Source: Sedimentisphaerales bacterium
Lineage (GTDB): Bacteria > Planctomycetota > Phycisphaerae > Sedimentisphaerales > SM23-30
NCBI GenBank assembly: GCA_016930295.1
Contig: JAFGHE010000091.1
Location: forward strand, 1-48,997
DNA: 48,997 bases
Reading direction: 5' to 3'
The notes beneath the pieces were generated by a model. That model did no database searches. It was not told the origin of the DNA and saw nothing but the letters and a program-made list of their open reading frames with translations. Numbering within the stretch: the first letter of the stretch is position 1; each line of letters starts with the position of its first letter. Shown here in pieces: positions 9,182 through 18,617 of this stretch. The translations under genes and the position numbers were made by a program.

Positions 9182-12100
9182 TTATGGAACGGTGATCAGG
9201 TTTAAGTCGGTTAGGAAGTTAGAAGTGTTATCGCGGGCGAAGCCGGCGTCCAGGGCGTTGACATTCTGGTCCCGGTCGAAATCGTAAGTATTGCCCAGGG
9301 CGGCCGGATTCAGGAAGTTAGAGGGATTGTCGCGTACTAAGCCGATGTCTATGGCGTTGACACTGGCGTCGGCAGTGGAGTTGCCGGTTTCGCCGATGGC
9401 GTTGCCGACGTAGAAGACATCATCATCTTGCAGGCCGGTATTGGGTGTGGCTAATACGGTTACTTGCAACCATTGTTTCTGGATGGCGTTATCGGGGAAG
9501 ATAATGGTTATGCGGTCGCAGTCGTTAAGGCCGGGGGCCGGGCGGATGGTGATGTCGGCAGGGGCGGGTGCCGCCGTCCAGGAATCAGGATTATTATCGT
9601 TACCGACCTTGAAGAGGAAGTCCGTCTCGGTGGGCACTCCCGGCAAATCGTAGATATCAATCATAATACCATTAATACCCCGGCTGTAGCTGGTATAGTT
9701 GGCGAATGTGGCTGTCTCACCCGGCAGAAGGGGTGTTTTATCAGGCGCTATGGCATTATCATCGTCAGGATTGGCAAGCGGTTCGTCCCCGTCAAAAGAG
9801 GAGTTGTTATAAAATATATGACGGGCGCATACCTGGGAATCCGAAACAGGATCAATCAGCCAGTTTTGCATAAAGACCGTAATATCCTCAATATTGATTG
9901 TATTGGGATCGCCGGCGAGATTGCAGGCGGGATTCCAACTCGGATCAGCCGGAGTAGTCAGCCAGGCAGCGGAAAAGGAATAGAAATCGACAAGAGTCAC
10001 GCCATAGCTACCCCTGGAATCGCCGGGGATGTCTTTTTGCCAGGCTAACATGGGGTAGCCCGTCGTCATATAAGGCATACGCCAGTTATCCTGGGTGCCG
10101 TTGGTTGTCTCATGCATAAAATCCCAGCCGGCAGCAGTAAATGTCTCAGCTATCTGCATCAGGGGGGTTTCCAAACCAGTAAGATCAACTGGATCACCGC
10201 TGTTGGTACCAACACCAACGGTCATACCGGAGGTAAGAGTATCCCAGAATGATACTGTAATCATACCTTCAGAAGAATTCAATCCGGCAAAACCACCGGT
10301 ATTAACACCTGTTCCGACGACCTGGCCATAAGCATAGCAATTTATAATATCACCACGATTATATCCTGTCAAACCCCCGACATAATCTGGTCCTTCGACA
10401 TAACCAAATGCATAAGAGTCTGAAATTGAATCGAAGTTATAACCGGTCAAACCGCCAGTATAATTACCCGTTCCTGTTACATAACAGGATGCATAAGAAT
10501 TGGATACTTTTGCATATCCTGCCAGACCCCCGACATATCTATTGCCACTAACATTTCCAGACGCATAACAATCAATGATATGACCATTCCTGCCAACCAA
10601 TCCACCCACGTAGTCATCGTTACCTTCTACATTTACATTGGCATAACAGTTTCTTATGATATTATAAAGAGTACCCACCAGCCCACCGACAGAACTGGAA
10701 CCTTTGACCATACCGGTCACAAAACAATTTTGAATGGAATACTGATTATATATTGAAGAATTATAAGCAAAACCTGCCAGACCACCTACATAAGCCGTGT
10801 TGCTAGCATTGATATTTACATTCCGAATACCAAGGTTGCGGATTTTACCATAGGAACCAAGCACGCCAAATATACCGACATCACTTTCCTCTTCCATTAT
10901 CAGTGAGTAATTGGAGATTACATGATCCTTACCATCAAAAATCCCATCGAAACTATCGTCACCATCCCCGATCGGGTGATTTTCGTTGCCTGGGTAACCC
11001 GACATATCAATATCAGTCATTAATATAAAACTCTTACCCATTTCCCAATCCTCACGATTAAGGCCAAGGCTGTGGAATTGTACAGCGGTCCATATCTGGT
11101 ACGGATCATCCATAGTACCGCTTCCTCCGCCGTATTTGCCCGGTTCCGGTCCGATACCGAGAAGCCAGGGATAACTGTTGCCCTCGTCAATGGTCCAGAT
11201 ATCTATAAAATCCCAGCCTGCGGATTCAAAGGTGATTTGCTGCATCATATCAACGGTATAGAGACCGGTACCGCCGGCACTGGCTGACTTTTGTGATGTT
11301 TGCATATCCCAGAATGATGCAGTAACCTTATAAGAGTTACCATCGCCAATTAAACCACCCACGTAGGCTGCCTGAGAGTTGACGAAACCCTTAGAGAAAC
11401 AATATTCAATACTGCCGCCGTTGTCGCCGATAAAACCACCGACATATTCATTACCAGTAACCTCTCCTAAGGCATAACAGTTTCGAATTTCTTCGTTCTC
11501 ATAGTTATAGCCGATGAATCCCCCGACCTGATCGTTGCCTGCCACATTACCGGCAGCAAAACATTTTTCTATATTATATTCGGATGAATCATAACCGATA
11601 AATCCGCCAACCTGGTTACCGGTACCGGTAACATTACCTGTGGAGTAGCAATAAAGGATCTTACCATAATTGAGACCGATAAATCCACCAACCTGGTTAA
11701 TTCCAGAAACAGTCCCACCGGCATAAGAATAATCAATACTAGAACTACTTGTACGGTAACCGATCAATCCGCCGGTATTTTGCTCACCTCCGGTGACATT
11801 ACATAATGAATGACAGTATTTAATTGAGCTGTTATAATTAGAATGATAGCCACCAACTAAACCTCCAACATCGAAATTTCCTGTTACAGAGCCATGACTA
11901 TAGGAATATGACAGTCCCCCATAGTTTGAGCCAATTAAACCACCGATACTGCTGTTACCTTCAACGGTACAATCGGCATAACAGGATAGTACGAAACCAC
12001 GATTATGCCCTACTAGGCCACCAACCCTGAAGGTCCCTTTAATGATTCCTTTGCTATAACAATTGATTATACTACCGGAATTTCTGGCAGCGATGCAGCC

Positions 12101-15100
12101 CATAGTGTCGCCGCTTCCGGCATTTATATCAACTTTTTCCATACCAAAGTTTGACACAGTACCTTCGTTGTCAATAAATCCAAATAATCCGACATAATCA
12201 ATTCCGCTGCCGGTCCAGGTAAAATCACGAATTACGTGGTCCATCCCATGGAAGGTACCGGTGAATCCCAGACTAATGTCATAATACCCAATAATATGAT
12301 TTTCAATACTATAATATCCAATTATATTATACGTTGTACCAGTAAATTCTTTCAAGCTGATATCATTCATTAACATAAAATGTTTATCCCAGTCAAGCGG
12401 GATCAGGCCGATAGTATTCATTTGCTCTGCGGTACGGATCTGGTAGGGATTTTCTTCAGAACCGTCGCCGCCGCCATAATAATAATCCACAGCCAGAGCA
12501 ATAACCTCGCTCCAGTTATTGTCTTCATTACTTTCCTCCACGGCATCTGCGGTATCGACTTTGGCTCGCAGAAAATATACGCCTGGCTCGAATGGAGGGC
12601 AAACTAAACTGACAATATTATCATAAGTCATACCGGCTTCCAGAATATCCACAGAACACTCACCGACAACATCCGTATCGTCGAGTGAATCCCAGTCAAT
12701 ATCCGATGATGAAGCCAGGTATAATTTAGTCATCAATCCACTTCCGTCAGCCTCTGCAGGTGCATTACCCATATTTCTCAGTACGATATTAATATCCAGA
12801 TTCTCTCCGGCGGATGCCCGGTAAATGATGACGGTGTCTTCATCAACAATCAAGTCCACACGCGGCTGATGAGTGGGATAATTTACTCCTTCATCAATAG
12901 TCCAGAATTTATCGAAATCCCAGCCGGCTGCGGTAAAGGTCGCTTCCATCATCATCTCAGATGTGATTTTACCATAGACCTCAACTGGTTCGCTGGTGAC
13001 ATTACCCACGCCGTCGGTTATCCCAATACCACTGGTTTGTATATCCCAGAATGATGAGGTAATATTCCCGCCGGTACCAAGAAGACCGCCGAAATCTTCA
13101 TTACCTTCAACCAGACCCGTGGCATAACATTCAGAAATATTAGAACCAGAGCCGGCCAGGCCACCGACATCATAATTGCCGAAAACATCCCCCCAAGCAT
13201 AAGAACCTCTGACTCCACCTCCGTTCTCACGACCTACTAAACCACCAATATACTGGCTACCTGAAATATTACCCAAAGCGTGGCTATACAGAATAGTACC
13301 TGATTCGAAAGAATTTGTACCCACCAGACCCCCAATCGAATAATGACCTGATACATTACCCGTGGCATAACAATTAATACATTCATTATTATTATAACCA
13401 ACCAGACCTCCAACATGGTAACCATTTGCCACCACAACATTACCCGTAGCATAACAATTAATCAGCCTGTCTTCATTTAAACCGATTAATCCACCGATAC
13501 AATTCCCTTCATCTCTTCCAGTGACATTACCTTGCGCATAACAATTGATTATTTCACCGGAATAATTATAACCTATCAGTCCACCTATTCTATGCTTCCC
13601 ATTAATCTCACATGTTGAATAACAATCAAGAATAGGGCCTGCATAATTTAAACCAACCAAACCACCGATATAATAACCATTATTATATGTTGAGACGGTG
13701 CCGGTTGTATAACAATTTGTAACAGGACCGCGATTGATAGCTATCAGGCCCCCGACTTCATAATACGAACCTGAGATTGTCATATTGAGCTGAGTATAAC
13801 AGCCTTGAATATGCCCCAGATTTTCTCTAACCATTCCGCTCAGGGGCTGATCAGCACTTGAACGGATGACCCCTATTATGTGACAGTTATTTAAATATCC
13901 CAGATTGAACTCGACCAGGAGGCTTTGGTAATCATCATTAATATAAAAATCTTCTATGCCCAGATTCCTGACGATACCCGTCTCACTTACGCAGCCAAAC
14001 ATACTTGCCGCAGAAATATAGGCCTGTTCAGGAAGATTATAACGAATGACATGATTCAAACCGTCAAACGTACCGGAAAAGCCGAGATAGTCAGTTTCGT
14101 TATTATAATACCCTATGGGATTCGGGTGTATGTTCACCCAATATCCAAAGTCACCTATTGCAGGAAAATCTACATCATTAATCATGATGATATGCTTATC
14201 CCAGAGATTTTCGTTCAGTCCGAGAGAATAGAGTTGGTTGGGAGTAGATATAATAATCGGATTCGAGGAGCCAGACCGGCCTTCAGCATAGCACTCATCC
14301 ACAACCAGAACGATGATATTACTCCAGTTGTTGAACTCATTGAATTCCGTTACCTCACCCAGGGCGTCGGTCTTTACCTTGATAAAGTAGAGTCCCTCCT
14401 GGGCAGGGATTGGGATGGTCAGGTTCTGGGTATAAGAGGAGCAACCGTCCAGGGGACCTAATACGATGCTGCTGCCCACCTGGCTTTCAGGGCCCAGACT
14501 ATCCCAGTCGATGGTGGCGGAATCGGATATATAAACAGATGTTTCAAAACTATCGGTAATAGATAATATCTCTGAATTGGTTATTGTTACATTAAACGAT
14601 ATATTTTCTGCCGGAGGCAGTTCATAATAGATATCGCTGTCGTGATACACTATCAGGTCGTTATAATCAGGTAATTGACCGGCCAGACGGGGGAAATACA
14701 CTCCATCACACATTTCCCAGGTATCCACAAAATCCCAGCCTGCATCGGTAAAGGTACTTTGTGTCATTAACTCCGCCGTGGTTTTACCAGTAACACCATC
14801 CGGATCGTCAACTTCGCCAATCCCTGTCATATTGGGATTACTATCCATATCCCAAAAGCAACTGATAAATGTACCACCTGATCTTCCTACCAGACCACCG
14901 GCAATTATACCATTTACCTTGCCGACGGCATAACAGTTTGTTAGAGTGCCGCCACCACCCAGTAACCCTCCTACATAAGTTGAACCGAATACTGAACCCA
15001 TGCTATAGCTGTTGGAAATCTCACCATAATTAAATCCAGCCAGACCACCGATATATTCACTATAAAGCGTGGCATCCACATCCATCGCAGTAAAACATTC

Positions 15101-16948
15101 AGTTATAGTGCCATTATTATTCCCAACCAGTCCTCCGATGAAGCCATTAGGATAACTTAAACTATCAGGATAAGCCCGCCTGAGAAGTTTACCCGTGGCA
15201 TAACAATTCGTAATAGTACCACAATTGATCCCAGCGAGGGCACCTACATACCGAAAAGATCCTACATCCATATTGACATTAATTAATCCAAGATTCTTAA
15301 TCTCACCCCCTGGGGTACTAAAATAGCCCACTAATGCGAATATCCCAGGCTCATGACTCCCTTCATCATTTTGCCAGGAATAATTTGAAATTACATGGCC
15401 GTTACCATCAAAGACACCCAAAAAGCCCTTGCCACTGCCACGGGAGCCGATAGTATTAAATGTCTCTCCGGTATAGGCAGACAGGTCAATGTCGGCCATT
15501 AAAATAAAATGTCGATCCCAGCATTCGCTATATGCACCAATCATTTGCATGTCTTCAGGTGTCCAGATCTGGTAGGGATCGGCTTCGGTGCCGCTGCCGG
15601 GCCATAAATCTGCCAGATCCCGGATTTCCTCGGGTGATAAAGCGCCATCGTAGATACGGACATCATCGATCACGCCCTTAAAATTCCAGCCGCCGGAAGG
15701 GTGGGAGCCGATGGTTAAGGGGCCCGGATTATCCGGATCGATGCGCCCGGTGGTCAGGAAGCTATTGTTTTGCAGCATTCCGTTTATATAGAGTTTCAGC
15801 TCATCGCCGTCATAGGTGGCGGCCACATGGGTCCAGTTCCAGGTGACATAACGATTGGATTCTACCAGTATATCCGCAGCCTCATTGCCATTGAGCCGGA
15901 TGCGGGCTCTCCAGCGACGATCATTAATAAACAAGGCATAGGTGCCGGCTTCAGTCATCTGACGATTGAGGATTGATATCGGGTTAACCGTATCGGCGTC
16001 GCTGTCGAGTTTTACCCAGGCAGCCATGGTTATTCTGTCCACGTCCAGATTTTCGTCGGGGTTAATCTCAACAAAGTCATCTATCCCGTCCAGTAGTAAA
16101 GCCCCGGACCCGTTCCAAATCTGGTTCGGGTCGTGGGTGATATGCGCACCGTTGATTAAAACACCATGATTATCTCCGATGTCATCACCGGCGTCGGTGT
16201 CAAACGTCCAAAGGGCTTTCTGGCTGACGGATATCAACTCGGCGATTTCGGATGCGGACAGGGCTTGATTATATATCCGTACATCATCAATCAGCCCGTC
16301 AAAATAGCAGCCGACAGTAGGGTGGGATCCGATGGTCAAAGGGCCAGGATTGTCGGTATCGAGGCTTCCCAGGACAACGTTAACGTTGCTTTGCAGGGCG
16401 CCATTAATATACAATCGCAAATCAGTACCGTTATATACGGCGGCCACGTGTGTCCAATTGGTAGTTACCTCCTCATCGGAATATACCAGCACATCTGCAG
16501 ATTCATAGTTATCGAGCCGGACGCGGGCTATCCAGAGATTAGTATTAATAAATAACGCATAGGTGCCACCCTCGGTCATCTGACGATTCAGGATGAATGC
16601 CAGATTAGCCGGATCGGCGTCGCTGTCGAGCTTTACCCAGGCGGCCATGGTAATATACGATACGTCCAGGTTGGAATCAGGATTAATCTCGACATAGTCT
16701 CCATCCCCATCGCAGTTCAGGGCGCCGCCGATATATCCATCGTCCCACAGGGGGTTGCCGGCGAGCAAGCCATCGTTAGTCCCGGCAGAGTCGAAGGCGG
16801 TCAATCCTTCGGTTTCATCAAGTGCCCACCATCCCACAGGTTCGAGGGGTTGGGCGTAACCGGCGGTGACCAGGGATAAAAGGATAATCAAACCCACGGC
16901 TGGCTGAATCAGCTTATTACGAGACGGATACCATAATATTTCCCACAT
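9182..16948 (-). CDS. Giant secreted LamG / GLUG-repeat / CARDB / dockerin-like protein
   Basis: The track begins at a TTG (16975); ATG at 16948, after GGGAAAGG, is preferred and gives 2588 aa. A hydrophobic signal segment (about residues 18-33, ending AGYAQP) is followed by two LamG/concanavalin-like domains (about 35-440, each with ITMAAWVKLDSDAD). Four GLUG blocks follow (starting near 449, 889, 1496 and 1939). Each opens with a G-x-G-x-x-x-x-P-Y-Q-I-type segment and contains many IGGLVGxNxGxIxNCYAxGxV units. CARDB-like domains (near 769 and 1366, with EFNEFNNWS or ESNEDNNWS) separate blocks 1/2 and 2/3. The C-terminus has dockerin-like pairs (TLVDFYSFSAAWL, NIEDITVFMQNWL; later VNAIDIGLVRDN, VNALDAGFARDN). 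It is likely a surface or exported adhesin-like or carbohydrate-binding protein. No catalytic domain was recognised. Confidence 0.85.
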   Translation of the reverse strand: MWEILWYPSRNKLIQPAVGLIILLSLVTAGYAQPLEPVGWWALDETEGLTAFDSAGTNDGLLAGNPLWDDGYIGGALNCDGDGDYVEINPDSNLDVSYITMAAWVKLDSDADPANLAFILNRQMTEGGTYALFINTNLWIARVRLDNYESADVLVYSDEEVTTNWTHVAAVYNGTDLRLYINGALQSNVNVVLGSLDTDNPGPLTIGSHPTVGCYFDGLIDDVRIYNQALSASEIAELISVSQKALWTFDTDAGDDIGDNHGVLINGAHITHDPNQIWNGSGALLLDGIDDFVEINPDENLDVDRITMAAWVKLDSDADTVNPISILNRQMTEAGTYALFINDRRWRARIRLNGNEAADILVESNRYVTWNWTHVAATYDGDELKLYINGMLQNNSFLTTGRIDPDNPGPLTIGSHPSGGWNFKGVIDDVRIYDGALSPEEIRDLADLWPGSGTEADPYQIWTPEDMQMIGAYSECWDRHFILMADIDLSAYTGETFNTIGSRGSGKGFLGVFDGNGHVISNYSWQNDEGSHEPGIFALVGYFSTPGGEIKNLGLINVNMDVGSFRYVGALAGINCGTITNCYATGKLLRRAYPDSLSYPNGFIGGLVGNNNGTITECFTAMDVDATLYSEYIGGLAGFNYGEISNSYSMGSVFGSTYVGGLLGGGGTLTNCYAVGKVNGIIAGGLVGRSGGTFISCFWDMDSNPNMTGIGEVDDPDGVTGKTTAELMTQSTFTDAGWDFVDTWEMCDGVYFPRLAGQLPDYNDLIVYHDSDIYYELPPAENISFNVTITNSEILSITDSFETSVYISDSATIDWDSLGPESQVGSSIVLGPLDGCSSYTQNLTIPIPAQEGLYFIKVKTDALGEVTEFNEFNNWSNIIVLVVDECYAEGRSGSSNPIIISTPNQLYSLGLNENLWDKHIIMINDVDFPAIGDFGYWVNIHPNPIGYYNNETDYLGFSGTFDGLNHVIRYNLPEQAYISAASMFGCVSETGIVRNLGIEDFYINDDYQSLLVEFNLGYLNNCHIIGVIRSSADQPLSGMVRENLGHIQGCYTQLNMTISGSYYEVGGLIAINRGPVTNCYTTGTVSTYNNGYYIGGLVGLNYAGPILDCYSTCEINGKHRIGGLIGYNYSGEIINCYAQGNVTGRDEGNCIGGLIGLNEDRLINCYATGNVVVANGYHVGGLVGYNNNECINCYATGNVSGHYSIGGLVGTNSFESGTILYSHALGNISGSQYIGGLVGRENGGGVRGSYAWGDVFGNYDVGGLAGSGSNISECYATGLVEGNEDFGGLLGTGGNITSSFWDIQTSGIGITDGVGNVTSEPVEVYGKITSEMMMEATFTAAGWDFDKFWTIDEGVNYPTHQPRVDLIVDEDTVIIYRASAGENLDINIVLRNMGNAPAEADGSGLMTKLYLASSSDIDWDSLDDTDVVGECSVDILEAGMTYDNIVSLVCPPFEPGVYFLRAKVDTADAVEESNEDNNWSEVIALAVDYYYGGGDGSEENPYQIRTAEQMNTIGLIPLDWDKHFMLMNDISLKEFTGTTYNIIGYYSIENHIIGYYDISLGFTGTFHGMDHVIRDFTWTGSGIDYVGLFGFIDNEGTVSNFGMEKVDINAGSGDTMGCIAARNSGSIINCYSKGIIKGTFRVGGLVGHNRGFVLSCYADCTVEGNSSIGGLIGSNYGGLSYSYSHGSVTGNFDVGGLVGGYHSNYNSSIKYCHSLCNVTGGEQNTGGLIGYRTSSSSIDYSYAGGTVSGINQVGGFIGLNYGKILYCYSTGNVTGTGNQVGGFIGYDSSEYNIEKCFAAGNVAGNDQVGGFIGYNYENEEIRNCYALGEVTGNEYVGGFIGDNGGSIEYCFSKGFVNSQAAYVGGLIGDGNSYKVTASFWDMQTSQKSASAGGTGLYTVDMMQQITFESAGWDFIDIWTIDEGNSYPWLLGIGPEPGKYGGGSGTMDDPYQIWTAVQFHSLGLNREDWEMGKSFILMTDIDMSGYPGNENHPIGDGDDSFDGIFDGKDHVISNYSLIMEEESDVGIFGVLGSYGKIRNLGIRNVNINASNTAYVGGLAGFAYNSSIYNQYSIQNCFVTGMVKGSSSVGGLVGTLYNIIRNCYANVNVEGNDDYVGGLVGRNGHIIDCYASGNVSGNRYVGGLAGYAKVSNSYASCYVTGTGNYTGGLTGYNFDSISDSYAFGYVEGPDYVGGLTGYNRGDIINCYAYGQVVGTGVNTGGFAGLNSSEGMITVSFWDTLTSGMTVGVGTNSGDPVDLTGLETPLMQIAETFTAAGWDFMHETTNGTQDNWRMPYMTTGYPMLAWQKDIPGDSRGSYGVTLVDFYSFSAAWLTTPADPSWNPACNLAGDPNTINIEDITVFMQNWLIDPVSDSQVCARHIFYNNSSFDGDEPLANPDDDNAIAPDKTPLLPGETATFANYTSYSRGINGIMIDIYDLPGVPTETDFLFKVGNDNNPDSWTAAPAPADITIRPAPGLNDCDRITIIFPDNAIQKQWLQVTVLATPNTGLQDDDVFYVGNAIGETGNSTADASVNAIDIGLVRDNPSNFLNPAALGNTYDFDRDQNVNALDAGFARDNTSNFLTDLNLITVP

Positions 16949-17369
16949 GTCATAACACCTTTCCCTGTAAGTCAAACCAATATTTATTCTGTCCTGTCAG
17001 GTATTGCTTTTTGCTCAGTTTTCACCCGGGATACAGAGATTTTTCGTCTCTCTCACGCCGGGCTGATTTATATTTGTAACGATCCTGAGTCTGGTATTTC
17101 TATAGGGTAATTAAAAGCCAGTTACTCATTTATTGTCGCTTTTTGCCCCTTTTTTGTCAATTAAAAACCAGGACAAACAATGTTCAAAATTCATGTTTGA
17201 ATCATAACCAGGATTTGGGAAAGCAGACAATCGGCCGAATTCTTACTAAGTGTATATTTGACAATTCGTTATAAATATCCTATTCATCGTTTGGACTAAG
17301 CGGTGGTTGCGGTTATAATTTTATCCATAACTATAAATTCAGGCCCGTTTTGGCCCGGAGAGATATGAT
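16949..17369. other. Divergent promoter region between the GLUG protein and the pseudopilin operon
   Basis: This 421-nt AT-rich region must carry promoters in both directions. The only site I can point to is the candidate at 17258-17286. No ORF or stable RNA was seen. Confidence 0.5.
17258..17286 (+). promoter_or_regulatory. Candidate sigma-70-type promoter for the gsp operon
   Basis: A perfect TTGACA is followed, after exactly 17 nt, by TATTCA, which matches the -10 consensus at only three positions. It lies 84 nt before the gspI start. Planctomycete promoters are not well described, so this is tentative. Confidence 0.35.
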
Positions 17370-17747
17370 ATGCGGATGAAGCGATATGGGTTTACATTGA
17401 TCGAGGCGCTGCTGAGTTGTGTTATACTGGCGGTGGGCGCCGTGGTGATCAGCGGGCTGACTCAACGGTGTATGCAGAATAATGTGCGGGGCTGGGAGTA
17501 TGAGCAGGCGTACCGGCTGCTGGATGAGACGCTGGACAAGGTATTGGTTATGGGGATCCCTGCTCACGCGGATATGGGTGTGGTGCGCGGTGATTTTGGC
17601 GAGCGCTATGCTCATTATTCGTATGAATTACGATATGAACCGACCGATGACAAGGATCTGTATCGTGTGACGGGCACGGTACGCTGGAACGCAGGGTCGC
17701 AAACGTATCAGGTGCAGGCTGTCACCCTGATTTACAGGTGGGAATAA
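17370..17747 (+). CDS. gspI: Type II secretion minor pseudopilin, GspI-like
   Basis: The 125-aa protein has a short basic leader, then GFTLIEALLSCVILAVGAVVI, the prepilin peptidase site (cut after Gly, with Glu at +5) and the hydrophobic alpha-1 helix. Size and position ahead of J-like and K-like genes support GspI, the initiator of the pseudopilus tip complex. The ATG at 17370 has GGAGAG upstream. The next gene starts 5 nt after the stop, so the two are co-transcribed. It could be another minor pilin, but the I-J-K order is characteristic. Confidence 0.78.
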   Translation: MRMKRYGFTLIEALLSCVILAVGAVVISGLTQRCMQNNVRGWEYEQAYRLLDETLDKVLVMGIPAHADMGVVRGDFGERYAHYSYELRYEPTDDKDLYRVTGTVRWNAGSQTYQVQAVTLIYRWE

Positions 17748-17752
17748 ATTAA

Positions 17753-18529
17753 ATGCAAAGGCACGAAAAAAGTTGTGAGTTGTGTGTTGTGAGTTGTGAG
17801 TGGAAATTTTATGATTTATCAACAGATAAGGCATTGTTCTATAAAAGGGATAGAGGGTTTACGCTGGTGGAGATATTGCTGGCGGCGATACTGGGGGCGC
17901 TGGTTGTGGTGGTGGCGCTGGCCATGTTTAACCGGGTTAGCCAGAGCCGAAGCATGATGACCTATTATTCAGAGGTAGGCGCCCATGGTCGCTATGGATT
18001 AAATCGGATCCGTACTGATATAGCCAATTTCTATCGCAACGTTGAGCCGGATAAAATGAAACTGGAGGGGATCAAGGCCGTGCGTGATGGATTTGCCGCG
18101 GACCGATTAATTATGTATGTTGTTTCAGATGAACAGGAACGGGCCGGTGAACCTGAATCGGATATTTACGAAGTTGAGTATCGTCTCTGCCGGGACAGGA
18201 GCAATAATAAACTATTCCTGGGCCGGCGGTGCGGTGCGGTAAAGGAAGAGAGGAGCGGGAACGCCGGCGGGGTCCTGGTCCCGATTGCCGATTATATCAG
18301 CGCGTTGACATTTGAGTATTCAGAAAACGGCCGGGACTGGTTCAACCAATGGCAGAACCCAAACAAATTACCCCGCCTGGTGCGGGTCAGTATGACTTTA
18401 AGTGACCCGGCCGGAAGGCGGCCGGATCTGGTAATCAGCCAGGAGATGTCACTGGAACCGCTGCCTGTCGTGACCTTTTCAAGACAGGATACACAGCCAC
18501 CGTCGGATCCTGTAATCAAAACGGAATAG
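17753..18529 (+). CDS. gspJ: Type II secretion minor pseudopilin, GspJ-like
   Basis: The 258-aa ORF contains the prepilin motif RGFTLVEILLAAILGALVVV and a globular domain ending in a hydrophilic tail, as expected for GspJ. The predicted leader is unusually long: the cleavage-site Gly is residue 35 if the ATG at 17753 is used. Part of that leader (residues about 7-16, CELCVVSCEW) is encoded by a run of 7-bp repeats, so it may be recent sequence. A TTG later in the leader could be the true start. It lies between GspI-like and GspK-like genes, with which it should form the pseudopilus tip. Confidence 0.75.
   Translation: MQRHEKSCELCVVSCEWKFYDLSTDKALFYKRDRGFTLVEILLAAILGALVVVVALAMFNRVSQSRSMMTYYSEVGAHGRYGLNRIRTDIANFYRNVEPDKMKLEGIKAVRDGFAADRLIMYVVSDEQERAGEPESDIYEVEYRLCRDRSNNKLFLGRRCGAVKEERSGNAGGVLVPIADYISALTFEYSENGRDWFNQWQNPNKLPRLVRVSMTLSDPAGRRPDLVISQEMSLEPLPVVTFSRQDTQPPSDPVIKTE
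17771..17800 (+). repeat. 7-bp tandem repeat inside the gspJ leader
   Basis: AGTTGTG AGTTGTG TGTTGTG AGTTGTG AG is a four-unit heptamer repeat. It lies directly after the gspJ start and encodes the odd CELCVVSCE stretch. Confidence 0.75.
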
Positions 18530-18549
18530 TGCGATATCGCACTTTTTAT
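18528..18549 (+). terminator. Weak hairpin with T-run after gspJ
   Basis: AGTGCGATATCGCACT is a perfect 16-bp palindrome that includes the end of the gspJ stop codon and runs into TTTTATT. It could be a weak or attenuating terminator ahead of gspK. The 6-bp stem and downstream co-directional gene make partial read-through likely. Confidence 0.5.
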
Positions 18550-18617
18550 TGCTTGTCATCAGGGCTTATACGAACGAAAGGGCCTGTTGAGTGAAATTGC
18601 GAAAGTAAACGAAACAT

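Noticed and set aside
12380-12607. Plus-strand ORFs inside the GLUG gene
   Set aside because: They are shadows of the long minus-strand gene with no own features.
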